From Silurus meridionalis (taxonomy: Eukaryota; Chordata; Actinopteri; Siluriformes; Siluridae), in NCBI RefSeq assembly GCF_014805685.1, contig NC_060887.1:10367963-10431962 (forward strand): a DNA stretch of 64,000 bases, written 5' to 3'. Below, one piece after another: positions 10,304 through 23,225 of this stretch (positions are counted from its first letter, which is position 1; each line of letters opens with the position of its first letter). The notes beneath the pieces were generated by a model, which worked only from the letters and a program-made list of their open reading frames with translations, ran no database searches and was not told where the DNA came from. The translations under genes and the position numbers were made by a program.

Positions 10304-12620
10304 TGGTCCAAGATGGTGGTGCCTTCCGGGATACTTGTGTACCATCGCCAAACACTCCAACAACACAGGAACAACCCTAAAAACACAATAAATGATAATC
10401 TGCTTCAGAAGCTGCACGACCTCGGCATGCTTCGAGAACCAGGCCTCCGGACATCAGCGTCACCTAATGCACTGTTGCTAGGCTAAAAGATAACCCTTGT
10501 CGGCCTGCTCTACCATCTAACCTGCTGGCAAATGTCTGCTCCCTGGACAATAAATGTAACTACATCAGACTCCAGCAAGCTACTCGGCATGAGTACAGAC
10601 ACTGCTGCAGCTTTGTGTTCAACTGTCTGTGTGCGAAAGAGTTCTGGATGCCGCCATTTCGCTGGATGGACTAGCCACGATTCGTGCTGACAGAAATGCA
10701 GCTTTGTGCGATAAGACTCGTGACGGCGGTCTATGTGTTTACATTAACACAGAATGGCGTAAGAACTCTGTTCTCGTTTCCACCTACTGCTCACTATTGA
10801 AAGTTATGGTTCTGAGAAGTAAACCCTTTTATTTACCCTGGGAATTCACCACCGCTATTGTGCTCGGTGTGTACATGCCACCTAGCGCTAATGCTAAGGA
10901 AGCGCTCAGCATACTCTACGGGACAATTAGCGAACTACAAATCAAACACCCTGACGGATTGTTTATTGTCGCTGGAGATTTCAACCATGCAAATCTCAGG
11001 ACTGTGCTCCCTAAATTTTACCAGAATGTGGACTTTGAAGTCTCGCCATCACCTCGGTTACTCAGACCACATCTCTGTTATGCTCATCCCAGCATACAGA
11101 CCACTCAACAAGCGTTCAAGACCAGCTCGAAAGCATGTGAAAACCTGGCCAACAGAATCCATGTCTGCTCTCTAGGACTGCTTTGAATGCACTGACTGGT
11201 ACATGTTAAGGGGGCTGCAACCAGTGGCGATTTCATCAACTTGAAGGAGTACACATCAACAGAGACCAGCTACATTGGCAAGTGCATTGATGACGTGACC
11301 ATCTCCAAGACCATCACCACACGCTCCAACCAGAAGCTGTGGATGACGGTGGGTGCGTTGCTAAAATTCAGAGACTCCACCCTCAGAGCAGGGGACAAGA
11401 CAGCCTTAAAGACAGCAAGGGCCAAACTGTCCCATGCCATCACCTCCAGGACAGCTCCACCTGCTTGTGACCGTGACGCCTCCCTCCCATATGCGCTGAA
11501 CAACTTCTATGCCCGGTTCGAGGTGCAGAACAACATGGTGGCAAGGAAGACCACCCCTCCTCCCAGTGACCAGGTGCTCTGTCTAAACACAGCTGAAGTG
11601 AGGAAACCTCTATGTAGAGTTAACCCACGGAAATCTGCTGGACCAGACAACATCCCTGGCAGAGTGCTCAGGGAACGTGCAGAACAGCTAGCGGATGTCC
11701 GACATCTTACATATGATACGTATGAGTCCTTATTGTCGAGGTGGGTGAGGGCTAGATAAAGGGTCGTGGAGATGGCATTGTCCATGGAATGGTTTGAACG
11801 ATATGTGAACTGCATGGAGTCAATGCTGAGCATTCAACACAATCATCCCTCAGCACCTGATTGAGAAGCTGAGCCTACTGGGCCTGAACACCTCCCTCTG
11901 TAAATGTATCCTGGACTTCCTTACTGGAAGACCTCAGTCAGTCCGTATTGGAAACAGCATCCCCAGCACCACCACACTGAGCAATGGGGCCCCTCAGGGC
12001 TGTGTGCTCAGTCCAATGCTGTTCACTCTGCTGACTTACAACTGTGTAGCAATGCACAGCTCAAATCACATCATCAAGTTCACCAATGACCTGACCATGG
12101 TGGGTCTCATCAGCAAGAACGATGAGTCAGCCTACAGAGAGGCGGTGCACCAGTTAACAGCCTGGTTTAAAGCCAACAACCTGTCTCTGAATGTTGACTA
12201 AACTAAAGAGATGGTTGTTGACTTCATGAGAACACAGAGTGACCATTCTCCACTGATCATTGATGGATCCTTCGTGGAGATTGTCAAGAGCACCAAATTC
12301 CTTGGTGTTCATATGGCAAAGAACTTCATTCGGTCGCTCAATACCAGCTCCATCACCAAGAAAGCCCAGCAGCATCTCTACTTCCTGAGAAGGCTGCCCC
12401 TTCCCCCATCCTGACCATGTTCTACAGAGGGACCATTAAGAGCATCCTGAGCAGCTGTATTACTGCCTGGTTTGGGAACTGCACCATCTCGGATTGCAAG
12501 ACCCTACAGAGGATAGTGAGGACAGCTGAGAAGATCATCGGAGTCTCTCTCCCCTCTATCACTGACACTTACACCACACACTGCATCCGCAAAGCCAAAA
12601 GCATTGTGGAAGAAATGCTT
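10304..12620 (+). mobile_element. Rex1/L2-like LINE #1
   Basis: The element starts close to CCAAGATGGTGG (10309-10320) and carries broken endonuclease and reverse transcriptase reading frames to about 12620. The 3' untranslated region and tail seen in LINE #2 and #3 are missing, and the body is about 1.2 kb shorter than LINE #2. The clade is judged from RT and endonuclease motifs (CR1-L2-Rex1 group), not from a tree. Confidence 0.8.
10629..11186 (+). pseudogene. LINE #1 apurinic-like endonuclease domain
   Basis: This frame holds DGGLCVYINTEWRKNS, VLGVYMPPSANAKEAL and LFIVAGDFNHANLRTVLPKF, the order expected for the exonuclease-endonuclease-phosphatase fold of LINEs; the GDFN motif supplies an active-site Asp-Asn pair. 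The usual SDH motif follows in another frame at 11060-11075 (SDHISVM), so the frame is shifted near 11050. Non-functional. Confidence 0.8.
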
Positions 12621-12644
12621 ATTCTCTCCACAGCACATGCATAA
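11241..12644 (+). pseudogene. LINE #1 reverse transcriptase, broken
   Basis: Fragments read [20 protein letters not shown] (11615-11675), then [22 protein letters not shown] in another frame near 11950-12015, [11 protein letters not shown] where FADDTTV would be expected (12076-12105, catalytic Asp pair degenerate), KFLGVHMAKNF, KKAQQHLYFLRRLPLP, and LSSCITAWFGNC. A segment around 11690-11850 looks inverted: the minus strand there reads [33 protein letters not shown], the normal [13 protein letters not shown] motif. That local inversion is unusual. Confidence 0.8.
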
Positions 12645-13052
12645 ACCATGTTTTCTCCTGTGCTGCTATACTTGCATCAAACTGGATTTCCTTGCATCCT
12701 TCTGGCATTTGTCTTTTTGCAGGGTTTCTCAAGTCAAAATATTGTTTTCAAAGCTGCTTTGTTCCATACACTCTAAATTACCAGTATGCAAAGTCAGAGT
12801 GCACAATCAACTATTCAACTATCATTTTGCTTGTTATATTTTAGGAATCTGGGATAATCCAGATGAGATGGAAATTCTCAATAGACATTTGGTACACAGG
12901 CAAAGTAAAAACTGAAAAACTAAGGTCAAGACCTCACACACAGGTTATAGAGACAATTGTAGTGAATGGAAGAGAAGAGAGAAAAACCACTGACAAAGAT
13001 AAAATAAGTATAAAGTTTGAATAACAGGTTGCCCACATTCTCCACCATTATA
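12645..13052. other. Non-coding, nothing recognised
   Basis: The stretch has no domain I recognise. TTATATTTTAG at 12833-12843 followed by an open reading of 24 codons (GIWDNPDEMEILNRHLVHRQ) could be a relic exon, but there is no support on the far side. Confidence 0.3.
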
Positions 13053-14024
13053 TGTAGCGAATTTAGCTCGCGAAAAAAAGGAAATATTTATAAGCAATTA
13101 TAACGGTTTATAGTTACTCCTAAATATTTAAATCAAGTTGAATTGATGGTAATGAAATTAACGATACACTTATTTGGTCTGGTCGTCTGCCAAACAGACA
13201 GTATAACCTTTTATTAATTCTATAAAAGAGGTATCTCTCCGGCCAAGAAAGATGCAAACCCCCTTTACTTAATACCGTACAATTAATAAAGCATGTAGTT
13301 CAGATCGAATGTAGCAGGAACCTTAAAATGTGAGCGGCACTCAGAGACAATTACTTATAAAATATACAGTGTTTAATGAATGATACAACATTAAACTAAC
13401 TACACAAACAAACAAAAAGAAATAAAGAAAATAAAAAATGGAAATAAAAATAAACAAAAAGTTAAAAATAGGAGATTGAGGAAGAGAAAGGAACAGAAGA
13501 AAAGAGAGAAAGAAAGGAAAGGAATGGCAAGCTTAATCTTCAAAATTAAAATACAGCCTAAACAAGACTCATTAAGCATTCCAATTCACCTTAAATTAAG
13601 GGCTCAAACTTACACACGCATCTAAATTGGTTGGTACAACGGTTACTTGCATTGGCTTGTTGCACAAGAGTCCGGATGCGACAAAGAGATCTTTGAAGAG
13701 TCAGTTAGGATGGAGTCAGATGTTCTTCCAGGTTCTCCTGAAGATCAGAGCAGTTGTTGTTCTTGAAAGTAAAGCTTGCCAGAAGATCTTGAAGGAAGGA
13801 AGCTGTTCCGAATGTCTGACTCTCTGGGTCCACAAGACCTCGGGCCCTTCCCTTGAGCGAGCGAGTTGACTTGACCTGGCTGACTGACTTGAAGATAAAG
13901 CTTGCTGGAAGATCTCAAAAGGATTTGAGATCTCGTCTTGAAGAGTCGCTGCTGGGCTGTTCTAAGCGTCCGACTCTGCAGCAAATTTCAGCTGCAGTGG
14001 ACAAACTTCTAAGGGTCTGTGTCA
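13053..14024. repeat. Unassigned interspersed element, split by LINE #2
   Basis: From TGTAGCGAATTTAGCTCG to the LINE target site the sequence holds an A-rich tract (13380-13520) and a duplicated motif, AAAGCTTGCCAGAAGATCTTGAAG (13768) and AAAGCTTGCTGGAAGATCTCAAAAG (13898). It continues beyond the LINE at 17610. It looks like a retroelement leader or LTR, but no coding domain or second terminus is visible. Confidence 0.35.
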
Positions 14025-14046
14025 ACAGACCAATGCTCTATTCAAG

Positions 14047-15038
14047 ATGGCGGCGCGTGCACAACGCGAGGCCCAGCATCTCTCCAGATTTTGCGATTTA
14101 GCAGCAATTTCTCCATCAACAGCAAGTTTATTCACGCAGAACCGGCTTGCACACATCTCATACAGCCGAGAAGCATTACTAGACATCGGCAATACTCACA
14201 GATACGGACTTTCAACGGACTTTGAACTCCCTCGGGAAATTGTCCGAACACCGCGGACCGCTGATCCAGCTCGGCCGACAGCGAGACCACAGCGCCGGCG
14301 GCGAGACCGTAAACAAAGGAGGGGGAAGCGAGGCGGCATCAGGGCTAAGCTAAGGCTAAACCCGCATCAACCATCGATTCCAAGCGTCTTCCTTGCCAAT
14401 GTACGGTCTCTTGCTAATAAAATGGATGAGCTGCTGCTCGGATATCATCACACAAACGGATTAAGGAATGTAATGTCATGATTTTCACGGAAACATGGCT
14501 CAACAACAACATTCCCAGCAGCGCCATTGAGCTCGGGGGTTGCAGTGTTTATCGGGCGGACAGGACGGCAGAGGACTCTGGTAAACGCAGAGGTGGAGGT
14601 CTGTGCATTTATGTTAACAACTCATGGTGCACGGACTCTACTGTTACTGAAAGTCATTGCTCTGTTCATTTAGAGTATTTGATGATTAAGTGCAGACCCT
14701 TTTATTTACCGAGAGAATTCTCAGCCATTGTTGTGACTGCAGTGTACATTCCACCGGATGCTAATGCTAAGCTAGCTATGGAGGAACTGCATGCAGCTAT
14801 CAGCAAACAGCAGTCTGCACATCCTGAAGGAGCTATCATTGTCGCTGGAGATTTCAACCACTCCAACCTGAAATCTGTTTTACCAAAATTTCACCGCAAT
14901 GTCTCCTGCTCTACTAGAGGGGACAAAACACTGGACCAGGTATACACAAACATACCTGGGGCATACACAGCCATTCCTCCCCACCTGGGTCAGTCTGATC
15001 ACCTCTCTTGTTCATGCTACCCAAATACACACCACTGA
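14047..15038 (+). pseudogene. LINE #2 endonuclease region
   Basis: A first frame (14047-14481) has a basic, Arg-rich leader and then PSIPSVFLANVRSLANKMDELLL, the beginning of the endonuclease domain. A frameshift near 14475 leads to a second frame (14478-15038) with FTETWLNNNIPSSAIELGG (the catalytic Glu motif), GGGLCIYVNNSWC, AVYIPPDANAK and IIVAGDFNHSNLKSV. The terminal LGQSDHLSC motif lies at 14988-15012. All catalytic motifs are present but the frame is broken. Confidence 0.85.
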
Positions 15039-16993
15039 TCAAACGTGTGAAACCAGCTGTGAGGACAGTAAAGGTATGGCCAGAGGGGCCATTTCTTCTA
15101 CAACAACAGTTTCAGGATACTGACTGGAACATGTTCGCTTCACAGGCCACACTGGACTCTCACACAGACATGGACAGTTACACATCATCTGTTTTGGACC
15201 ATATTAACACGTGCATTGACAATGTCACTACTGTCAAACACGTGAAATGCTTTCCTAACCAGAAGCCGTGGATGAACTCTGAAGTCCGCCTCCTGTTGAA
15301 AGCAAGAGATGCTGCCTTTAAATCTGGCAGTGCGGAGGACTACAACAGAGCCAGGTCCAACCTGAAAAGGGGCATCAGGAAAGCAAAGCTCACATTTAAA
15401 CGCCACATAGAAGAGCACTTCCACAACTCTGACCCCAGACGCATGTGGAAAGGCATCCAGTCAATCACGGACTACAAACCCACAGCTCAACCAACCAGCA
15501 GTGCCTTCCAACCGAACGAACTTAATCACTTTTTTGCTCGTTTTGACCAAAGCACAGGACATTTTACACCAACCACGGACTCTGCTACTGCTTACAGCCC
15601 ACTTTCAATCTCAACAACGGACGCCTATTCAGTGTTCAGCAGAGTGGATGCACGAAGGCAGCTGGCCCGGACGGCATACCGACGTGTTCTCAGAGCATGC
15701 GCTGGACAACTGGCACAGGTTTTTACTGACATTTTCAACCTGTCACTGGCCCAAGCCATGGTACCTACATGCCTGAAGACCACTACTATCATACCAGTGC
15801 CTAAGCACTCAGCTGCTAAATGCCTGAATGACTTTCGCCCGGTTGCACTCACCCCATTGCTATGAAGTGCTTTGAGAAACTGGTCCTGAATCACCTCACT
15901 GCGGGCCTACCACCCACACTGGACCCATACCAGTTTGCCTATCGCCCGAACAGGTCAACAGAGGATGCAGTTTCCACAGCTCTTCATTCTGCTCTCACCC
16001 ACCTGGATAAAAGCAACACGTACATCAGAATGCTGTTCATTGACTTTAGCTCATGCTCAATACAGTCCTCCCCACTGTACTGATCACTAAGCTCAGTGAA
16101 CTGGGTATCTGCACCTCCACTTGCAGATGGATTCTGGACTTTCTCACCAACAGACCTCAATCTGTCAGGTTGGGAAACCAGGTATCCTCAACCCTAATTC
16201 TGAACACTGGCATACCGCAGGGCTGTGTTCTGAGCCCACTGCTCTACTCCCTGTTCACCCACGATTGTGCTCCTCTGCATAACTCCAACATCTTCATCAA
16301 GTATGCAGATGACACCACCGTGGTCGGCCAGATCGACAACAACAACGAATCGGCCTACAGGAAGAGATCCGTAATCTGGCAGCATGGTGTGCCACCAACA
16401 ACCTGACTCTCAACGCCACAAAGACCAAAGAGCTCATTGTGGACTTCCGGAAATCCAACAGCAGGAGACATCTACCAGTCAACATCAATGGAACCGAGGT
16501 AGAGCGAGTCTCCAGCTTTAAGTTCCTGGGAGTTCACATCTCTGAGGATCTGTCCTGGCAGCAGAACACGTCAGCTCTGGTAAAAAAAGCACAACAACGC
16601 CTGTACTTCTTGAGAAGTCTCAAGAAATCTCACCTGTCCCCGGGGATTTTAACGAGCTTCTACCGCTGCATCATTGAGAGCATCCTGACCAACTCCATCA
16701 CTGTATGGTACGGAGGCTCCACTGTGTGTGAACGTAAAGCACTGCAAAGGGTGGTCAAAACCGCCCAACGCATCACTGGCACCCAACTACCTGCCATTGA
16801 ACACCTTCACCACAGCAGATGTCTGCGCAGAGCTCACAGCATCATCAAGGACTCTTCACATCCCAGTCATAAACTGTTTAACCTCCTTCCATCACGAAGG
16901 AGATACAGGAACTTACGCACCAGAACCAGCAGGTTCAGGGACAGCTTTTTTCCATCCACCATCACACTACTGAACTCAACACTACACCGCTAA
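15008..16993 (+). pseudogene. LINE #2 reverse transcriptase, several frameshifts
   Basis: Three or more frames share the domain. 15008-15865 has the linker (NQKPWMNSEVRLLLKARDAAF) and [14 protein letters not shown]. 15862-16083 has [27 protein letters not shown] and RMLFIDFSS, the first catalytic Asp. 16053-16406 has [20 protein letters not shown] and [14 protein letters not shown], the catalytic Asp pair. 16439-16993 has FKFLGVHISEDLSW, KKAQQRLYFLRSLKK and the C-terminal basic region. Frameshifts fall near 15020, 15860, 16050 and 16370, plus one near 15655 where KSAGPDG should be. Confidence 0.88.
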
Positions 16994-17545
16994 ATCACTA
17001 CAAAACAAACATAAACAAAAGACTGTATATAACCTCTGTACAATACATGTACATACTACATATTATATCTTTTCACTCCTCATTACATCTGCACTTTTAT
17101 ATCTGTATGTATATTTATCATTACTGTACATTCTGCCCAACATTTCACATTAATCTGTGTATATAATGTATGTGTATATATTTATATATATATATTTTTT
17201 ATATATAGTAGACTGTTTATTCAACTTGCTACTCCTTAATGCCATAATCTTGTGATCTGTAACCTTTCATTTCTGCACATTTTTCTTAATTACTGTACGT
17301 CTTCATATTTATTCACTGTACTTCTGAATGTCCACACATCTCTGCACTGAAATAGCCTTTATATTTATTCACTGTATATACTTCATATATATACCACTGC
17401 TGTAAATATGCCAGATAGTTATCTGCACTGTAAATATGCTAGATATTTATCTGCACTTTTGCACGACTGCTACATTTTGCACTTCTGGTAGATGCCAAAC
17501 TGCATTTCATTGCTGTGTACCTGTACAATGCAATGGCAATAAAGT

Positions 17546-17547
<2 letters not shown>

Positions 17548-17576
<29 letters not shown>

Positions 17577-17597
17577 CTCTCTCTCTCTCTCTCTCTC
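17548..17597. repeat. (TCTA)n(CT)n microsatellite, LINE tail
   Basis: Six or more TCTA units are followed by about eleven CT units directly after the AATAAAGTT end of LINE #2 and directly before its target duplication, so it was made with the insertion. Confidence 0.9.
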
Positions 17598-17609
17598 ACA
17601 GACCATGCT

Positions 17610-18587
17610 GCAGTATCAAACAACACCCATTAGCTTCCAAGAACTCTGCCTTCCAAAGCAAACTCACATTCATTGCACATTCACATGTACCTGTTTACTA
17701 ATCACACACACACCTGTTAATTAATCACTCACACCTATGAGCAGTCATATCTAATAGCATTTAGGGCCTCCCTTTTACAAGTTTATTTTAAAATAAACAT
17801 TTTTACGATAGTTATTAAGAGTTTTAGCATGGAGCTACAACAGAAACAACTCTCTCACAGCAGATCTTCATTACTCTGCTGCAGACTGTTCGAATTCAGT
17901 GGGTAAAACTAGCACAGCCATTAGGAAGCATGATCCGATTAACTCAGGATTTACTTAAAGAAATCCAAGAAGTCCAAAACATATCTCATGACAATGGCCA
18001 TCTTGGATTTTACCCCCTTTAGGCCACACAGCAAATTCAAAGTGTAAAATTTTCGGTGTTAATGTGTGTTAAAAATATATTATTAAAAGAATCAAGCTAA
18101 TTTTCCCACAAGGTCGGTAGAGTTTTTAAGCAATGCTTGGATATATAACGTTTTCGTTTTTGCACAGAACTGCCAATTAATGCACACAATTTGCTTGATA
18201 AATGCATCGAAGAGCCTTTACATTTTCACTGCATGGTTTTAAGCTAGCCACACAAGTGCAACATTGCTAACGGTGTTAGCCATTTAAAATGGGAAAAATT
18301 GCAGGTTAGAGTATAACAGTACAGCAAGTGTTTTATTGAAATGCATTTCTGACTAAAAACTGTCCCTTCACTCATTTACCAAATGTCAAAGTGTTTAAAA
18401 TGTATTTTATATTGTTAAGAATTAGCAGTGCACTGTTATTTCATGCATTCTGATTGTGTGTGTGTGTGTGTGTGTGTGTGTACTGGGCTGCTGTAGACTG
18501 TAAAGTTAAGAGTGAGAAAATGTATATATTCTGTAGTGTTTCCGATAAAAAATTTTAACAGTTTATAAAGGTTCTCTGTTTTTCAAA
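17610..18587. other. Non-coding, AT-rich
   Basis: It begins with the continuation of the sequence interrupted by LINE #2. A (GT)n run lies at 18457-18480. No coding domain is recognised before the candidate exon at 18588. Confidence 0.4.
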
Positions 18588-18684
18588 ATGTTGGTGAAGG
18601 TGAGATTTGGAGAAAGTCAGAAGTATGTGAAAGTGGCCAAAACTGAGGAGGGACACGAAGACTTCGACAAATTTCTTCAGAAAG
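18588..18684 (+). CDS. Candidate first coding exon, orphan
   Basis: ATG at 18588 opens a 32-codon reading, MLVKVRFGESQKYVKVAKTE followed by EGHEDFDKFLQK, ending AAAG|GTTAGT, an acceptable splice donor. Codons look like real coding sequence (charged, no low complexity) in an AT-rich setting. The start, with an MxVKVRFG strand and a hydrophobic/basic pattern, is reminiscent of a small ubiquitin-like or PB1/CIDE-like domain, but I do not recognise the protein. No following exon was found in the next kilobases, so it may be an exon captured by a repeat, a relic, or the first exon of a long-intron gene. I give no function. Confidence 0.4.
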
Positions 18685-19911
<1,227 letters not shown>

Positions 19912-19999
19912 TGTCAGGGTGCGAGTGAAACAGGAGGCGGAAGCCGAAGTACAGCTCGCTCGGGTTTTAATGACGAGTGAGGGAGAACGATACACAAAA

Positions 20000-20067
<68 letters not shown>

Positions 20068-20449
20068 CAGTCCTTAGGTAAAGAGAGTCCGAAGTGCGCT
20101 TAGGGAGAAGCGTAGCTGAGCCAAGGCGCACGGGGAGGAGAAGCGCAGCCGGTACAGGATTGTGGAGTCCGGACGGAACACATGGAGTCCTGCATGAATC
20201 ACTGAACACATACCTTCACAACCAATACATACAATAACAAACAAAGGAGTGATTGTAAGTGAGGAGCTTATGTAGAGGCAGAGTGGAGTGATGATGAGCC
20301 CCAGGTTTGCATGATTAAGCCTGGAGCTCCAGAGAGAGCTAAGGCATGAGTGATCATGAGCCCCAGGTGTGCGTGGTTAAGCCCGGAGCTCTAGGGAGAG
20401 CGGGGGAATGAGAGCCACCAAAGGGGGCGTGGCAGGTGGATCCCTGACA
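19912..20449 (-). mobile_element. Solo LTR with exact 5-base target duplication
   Basis: The element begins TGTCAGGG and ends CCCTGACA and is flanked by GTAAT at 19907-19911 and 20450-20454. TG...CA ends with a 5-base duplication are the hallmark of an LTR left after recombination. Orientation is inferred as minus because the minus strand ends with GCTTCCGCCTCCTGTTTCAC before the terminus in LTR style. A (CA)n array at 20010-20065 sits inside it. Confidence 0.85.
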
Positions 20450-20454
20450 GTAAT

Positions 20455-21369
20455 TAACTGAAACAGAAACAGCTGTCTAGGAGACTTAATCTTGGGTGAG
20501 GAACAGACTATCTCTGATAGTAAGGTGAGTTTGTGGATGACAGTTTCATGTCACAGGTTAGTTTTACTGCATTTCAAATGCAGACTGGGGTTTTAAGATG
20601 AGCTGTTTAAGCTGTTTTGAAGAAACACAAAGAAACAGGCAATGTTGAGCAACGTAGACGGATTGATCAGCCAAGGAAATTTAATGAAGCAAATTAACTC
20701 ATGCTTACTTCCCTTAAAAACATGCTTACTTTATAGCATTTTTTCACATATGCCTAATAGATTTGCACAGTACTTTATTTTGCAAAAAACATTTTACAAA
20801 AATAAAAAAAGAAACAATAAAAGAAGAAGGTGGAGAATTTAAATAGAAAACTGTGAGCGGTTTCAAGAATTAAATAAAACGAGAATTAATTATTTTGAAA
20901 TAAATGAAAATAAACAGGGTTATTGAGGAACTGAATACTAAGATATGTGAAAGAGGGCAGTACCATGTTGGACAGAAGTATAGAACAAGGCATTTAAGAA
21001 GATATGGAGGACACATTCATTTGAAGCTTTTATAGCATTAGCAGAAGTAAGAAGAGTAGTAAGAAGAGTAATCCAAAAAGTGAAAGGAAATATTGGATTG
21101 AGTATTGTAATTTTATCAGAATAGAAGTAGATATCACTATAGTTGGGTATGATAAGGAAAATAGGACAGAAAAGCAGAACATAAGCAGCATTTCTATGGG
21201 TCTTACAAGGAGAAGCTTTGAGACTAATGGTGTAATCTGGTGCTATTCTGAAGTTTGTAACCACAATTGCGATTTCATCATGGACAGAACAAATTTGCCC
21301 CAGAGACTTTTGACATGCAATACGTTTGACATATGACGACGTTGCAATGAGTTGTTTGAGGTATTTTGA
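20455..21369. other. Non-coding, AT-rich, one unsupported open frame
   Basis: A 149-codon minus-strand frame (20938-21387) has hydrophobic stretches but matches no receptor family I can defend and overlaps the start of the mariner relic. Otherwise nothing is recognised. Confidence 0.3.
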
Positions 21370-21680
21370 GTGGCACAAGTGCTCCAAGAGTGGAAGAACA
21401 TCACTGGAAGACAGGAGAAATCAGGAAGACCTTCAATAAGCTCAACCCCCAAAAATGTCGAAACCATTCAGCAACTTGCACATGATAATTGTCGGAGAAC
21501 ACACCCTACTCCCAAGATTTGGCTCCTGTGGACTTCACCCTCCTCCCGAAGATAAAGATCCAACTCAAGGTTACTCTATTGACACCATTACAGAGATCCA
21601 GGGCGAATCGCAGAAGGTGCTTGACACGCTTTGAAAAGAAGACTTCCAGGACACATTCCAGAAGTGGCAGGAACACTATA
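21370..21680 (+). pseudogene. Mariner-family transposase relic
   Basis: Across shifted frames the sequence reads an HTH-end stretch (KSGRTSLEDR), then HTPYSQDLAPVDFTLLPKIK, corresponding to the PYSPDLAPCDF motif holding the last Asp of mariner DD34D transposases, then EIQGESQKVLDTL and a DFQDTFQKWQE-type end. The middle of the catalytic domain is deleted. Inactive. Confidence 0.65.
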
Positions 21681-21775
21681 TTATGTCTACTTAATAAGAT
21701 ATTGAATGAAGGCAGACTTCCTACCTCATGGACACATGGATTGAATGTACCAATATGGAAACTAGAAAAACACAA
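21677..21775 (+). pseudogene. Short RTE-like reverse transcriptase fragment
   Basis: ILCLLNKILNEGRLPTSWTH followed by GLNVPIWK resembles the VNKILEGERMPEEWRRSVLV motif of the RTE element at 61.9 kb. It is only about 30 residues and is directly fused to the mariner relic. Confidence 0.4.
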
Positions 21776-23225
21776 GTAAGACTAAACCATGTACTAGAAA
21801 GTAAAAGGCTTACGCAATATGAAAGAGTTGGCATAATATCACACGCATAAAGAAGTGTACAGGGCAAACATGGACAACAAGTGGAACTTCATCAGTGGCC
21901 AAAACTCAGGTGATAAAAGAACAGATTCTCACTCTCCGTCTGTGCTAGAAGAAAAAAAGACAGGCAATAGATTACCAAGCAGAGCTTTCTTTCTTTACTT
22001 TCACTTCGAAAAACTGGGCTCACCCACACACTCACAGTTCGGGATGCCTTTCTCCTTGGGGTCTGTCCGAGCCCACTCACAAACTGGTACACTTTCACCC
22101 TTTTGCGAAAGCGAGCGAAATCTAAGAATGTATAGATAAACACTGGAGCAAGTTACAGAAATAAGCTGTTTTGAAATGTGGATGGATTTAAGGCTGACCT
22201 TTAAGAGACATGATATGAATCTGATAAATAAATGCAAAAATATTTTATTTATATATAATATATTTATATTTTTAAGGTGCCTGACAGGAACTGAATGGTG
22301 GTGGGCTACCCAAGTCCTTAAAAATGTATACATATACAGTTCACCTTTAATTGGAATTCCAGCCCTGCAGATTGAAATGGGGGCGACAATTCAAATCAAA
22401 GACACCGTTAGACCTCAGGAGACAACAGTTAGCAATGGTATACTGGTCTAACCTAAAAGAACACCCGTCAACACACAGAGGTAAGAAATTGTTGCTGGAA
22501 TGTTAGAGCATGGAAAAAGCCAAATTAGCTTCGGGTTGACTGCTTCTGTGGATACTCAGAACTTGGGTGTTAGGGAGATCATAGTAAGGCAAGGAATCAC
22601 CTAAAACAACAGAGTAAGTACCATCAGCACTGCAAGTTTTCTCAGGTGCTCCCAAGGATCTTATATCTACCTAAAATGGGGGGAGAATGCACATGTATTA
22701 TATGTGATAACATGCACAGACTCTCAGCTTTAACAAGCCTCTCCAGTGCACAGAGTCAGTAAGGAAATATATGATATATACCAAAAAGCTTACTCAGAAT
22801 CCACAAAATGAATTTAACAGTGACTTTGTATGGTTACCAGCAAATCTGGGAGTGGAGGCATTGAGACAGTTGATGAACTAGTTAAACAAGCTTTAAAACA
22901 TACACATAATTGATATCTGGGTTGCAGTAAGTAAAGCAAAAGTCAAAACAATTATAATGGGATAGTGAACACAAGGGAAGGCACCTATGTACTATCCAAA
23001 AACAAGTTAACACAGAAAGGACAGTTTGCAATAAACAGATACTTAGAATAGGGCATTCAGGTTCAAATAATTCACTAGGAAAACATTAACAGGAATGTGC
23101 ATGCATTGATTCAAGATGAGACAGTGGATGAGACAGAACCTGGCTTTCCACATTTCAATCCATTCACTGGCAATAATACACCATAAAGCTTGTATTCTGC
23201 TTGTTCAGGTTTCCTAGGTTTCTAG
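21776..23225. other. Non-coding, nothing recognised
   Basis: Several short open frames occur on both strands but none has a domain, low-complexity bias or neighbour that supports a gene. Confidence 0.4.

Larger units (their letters stand above)
14038..17597 (+). mobile_element. Rex1/L2-like LINE #2, near full length with target duplication
   Basis: The element starts CTATTCAAGATGGCGGCGCG and ends GCAATAAAGTT followed by (TCTA)n(CT)n. It is flanked by ACAGACCAATGCT (14025-14037) and ACAGACCATGCT (17598-17609), a 12-13 base target duplication with one indel, so both ends are authentic. Coding relics run 14047-16993, followed by a 3' untranslated region of about 550 bases. The microsatellite tail fits the short-repeat 3' ends of L2/Rex1-type LINEs. 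Confidence 0.88.

Noticed and set aside
20938..21387. 149-codon minus-strand frame with hydrophobic stretches, considered as a receptor pseudogene
   Set aside because: No olfactory or other receptor signature motif could be placed, and its start overlaps the plus-strand mariner relic.
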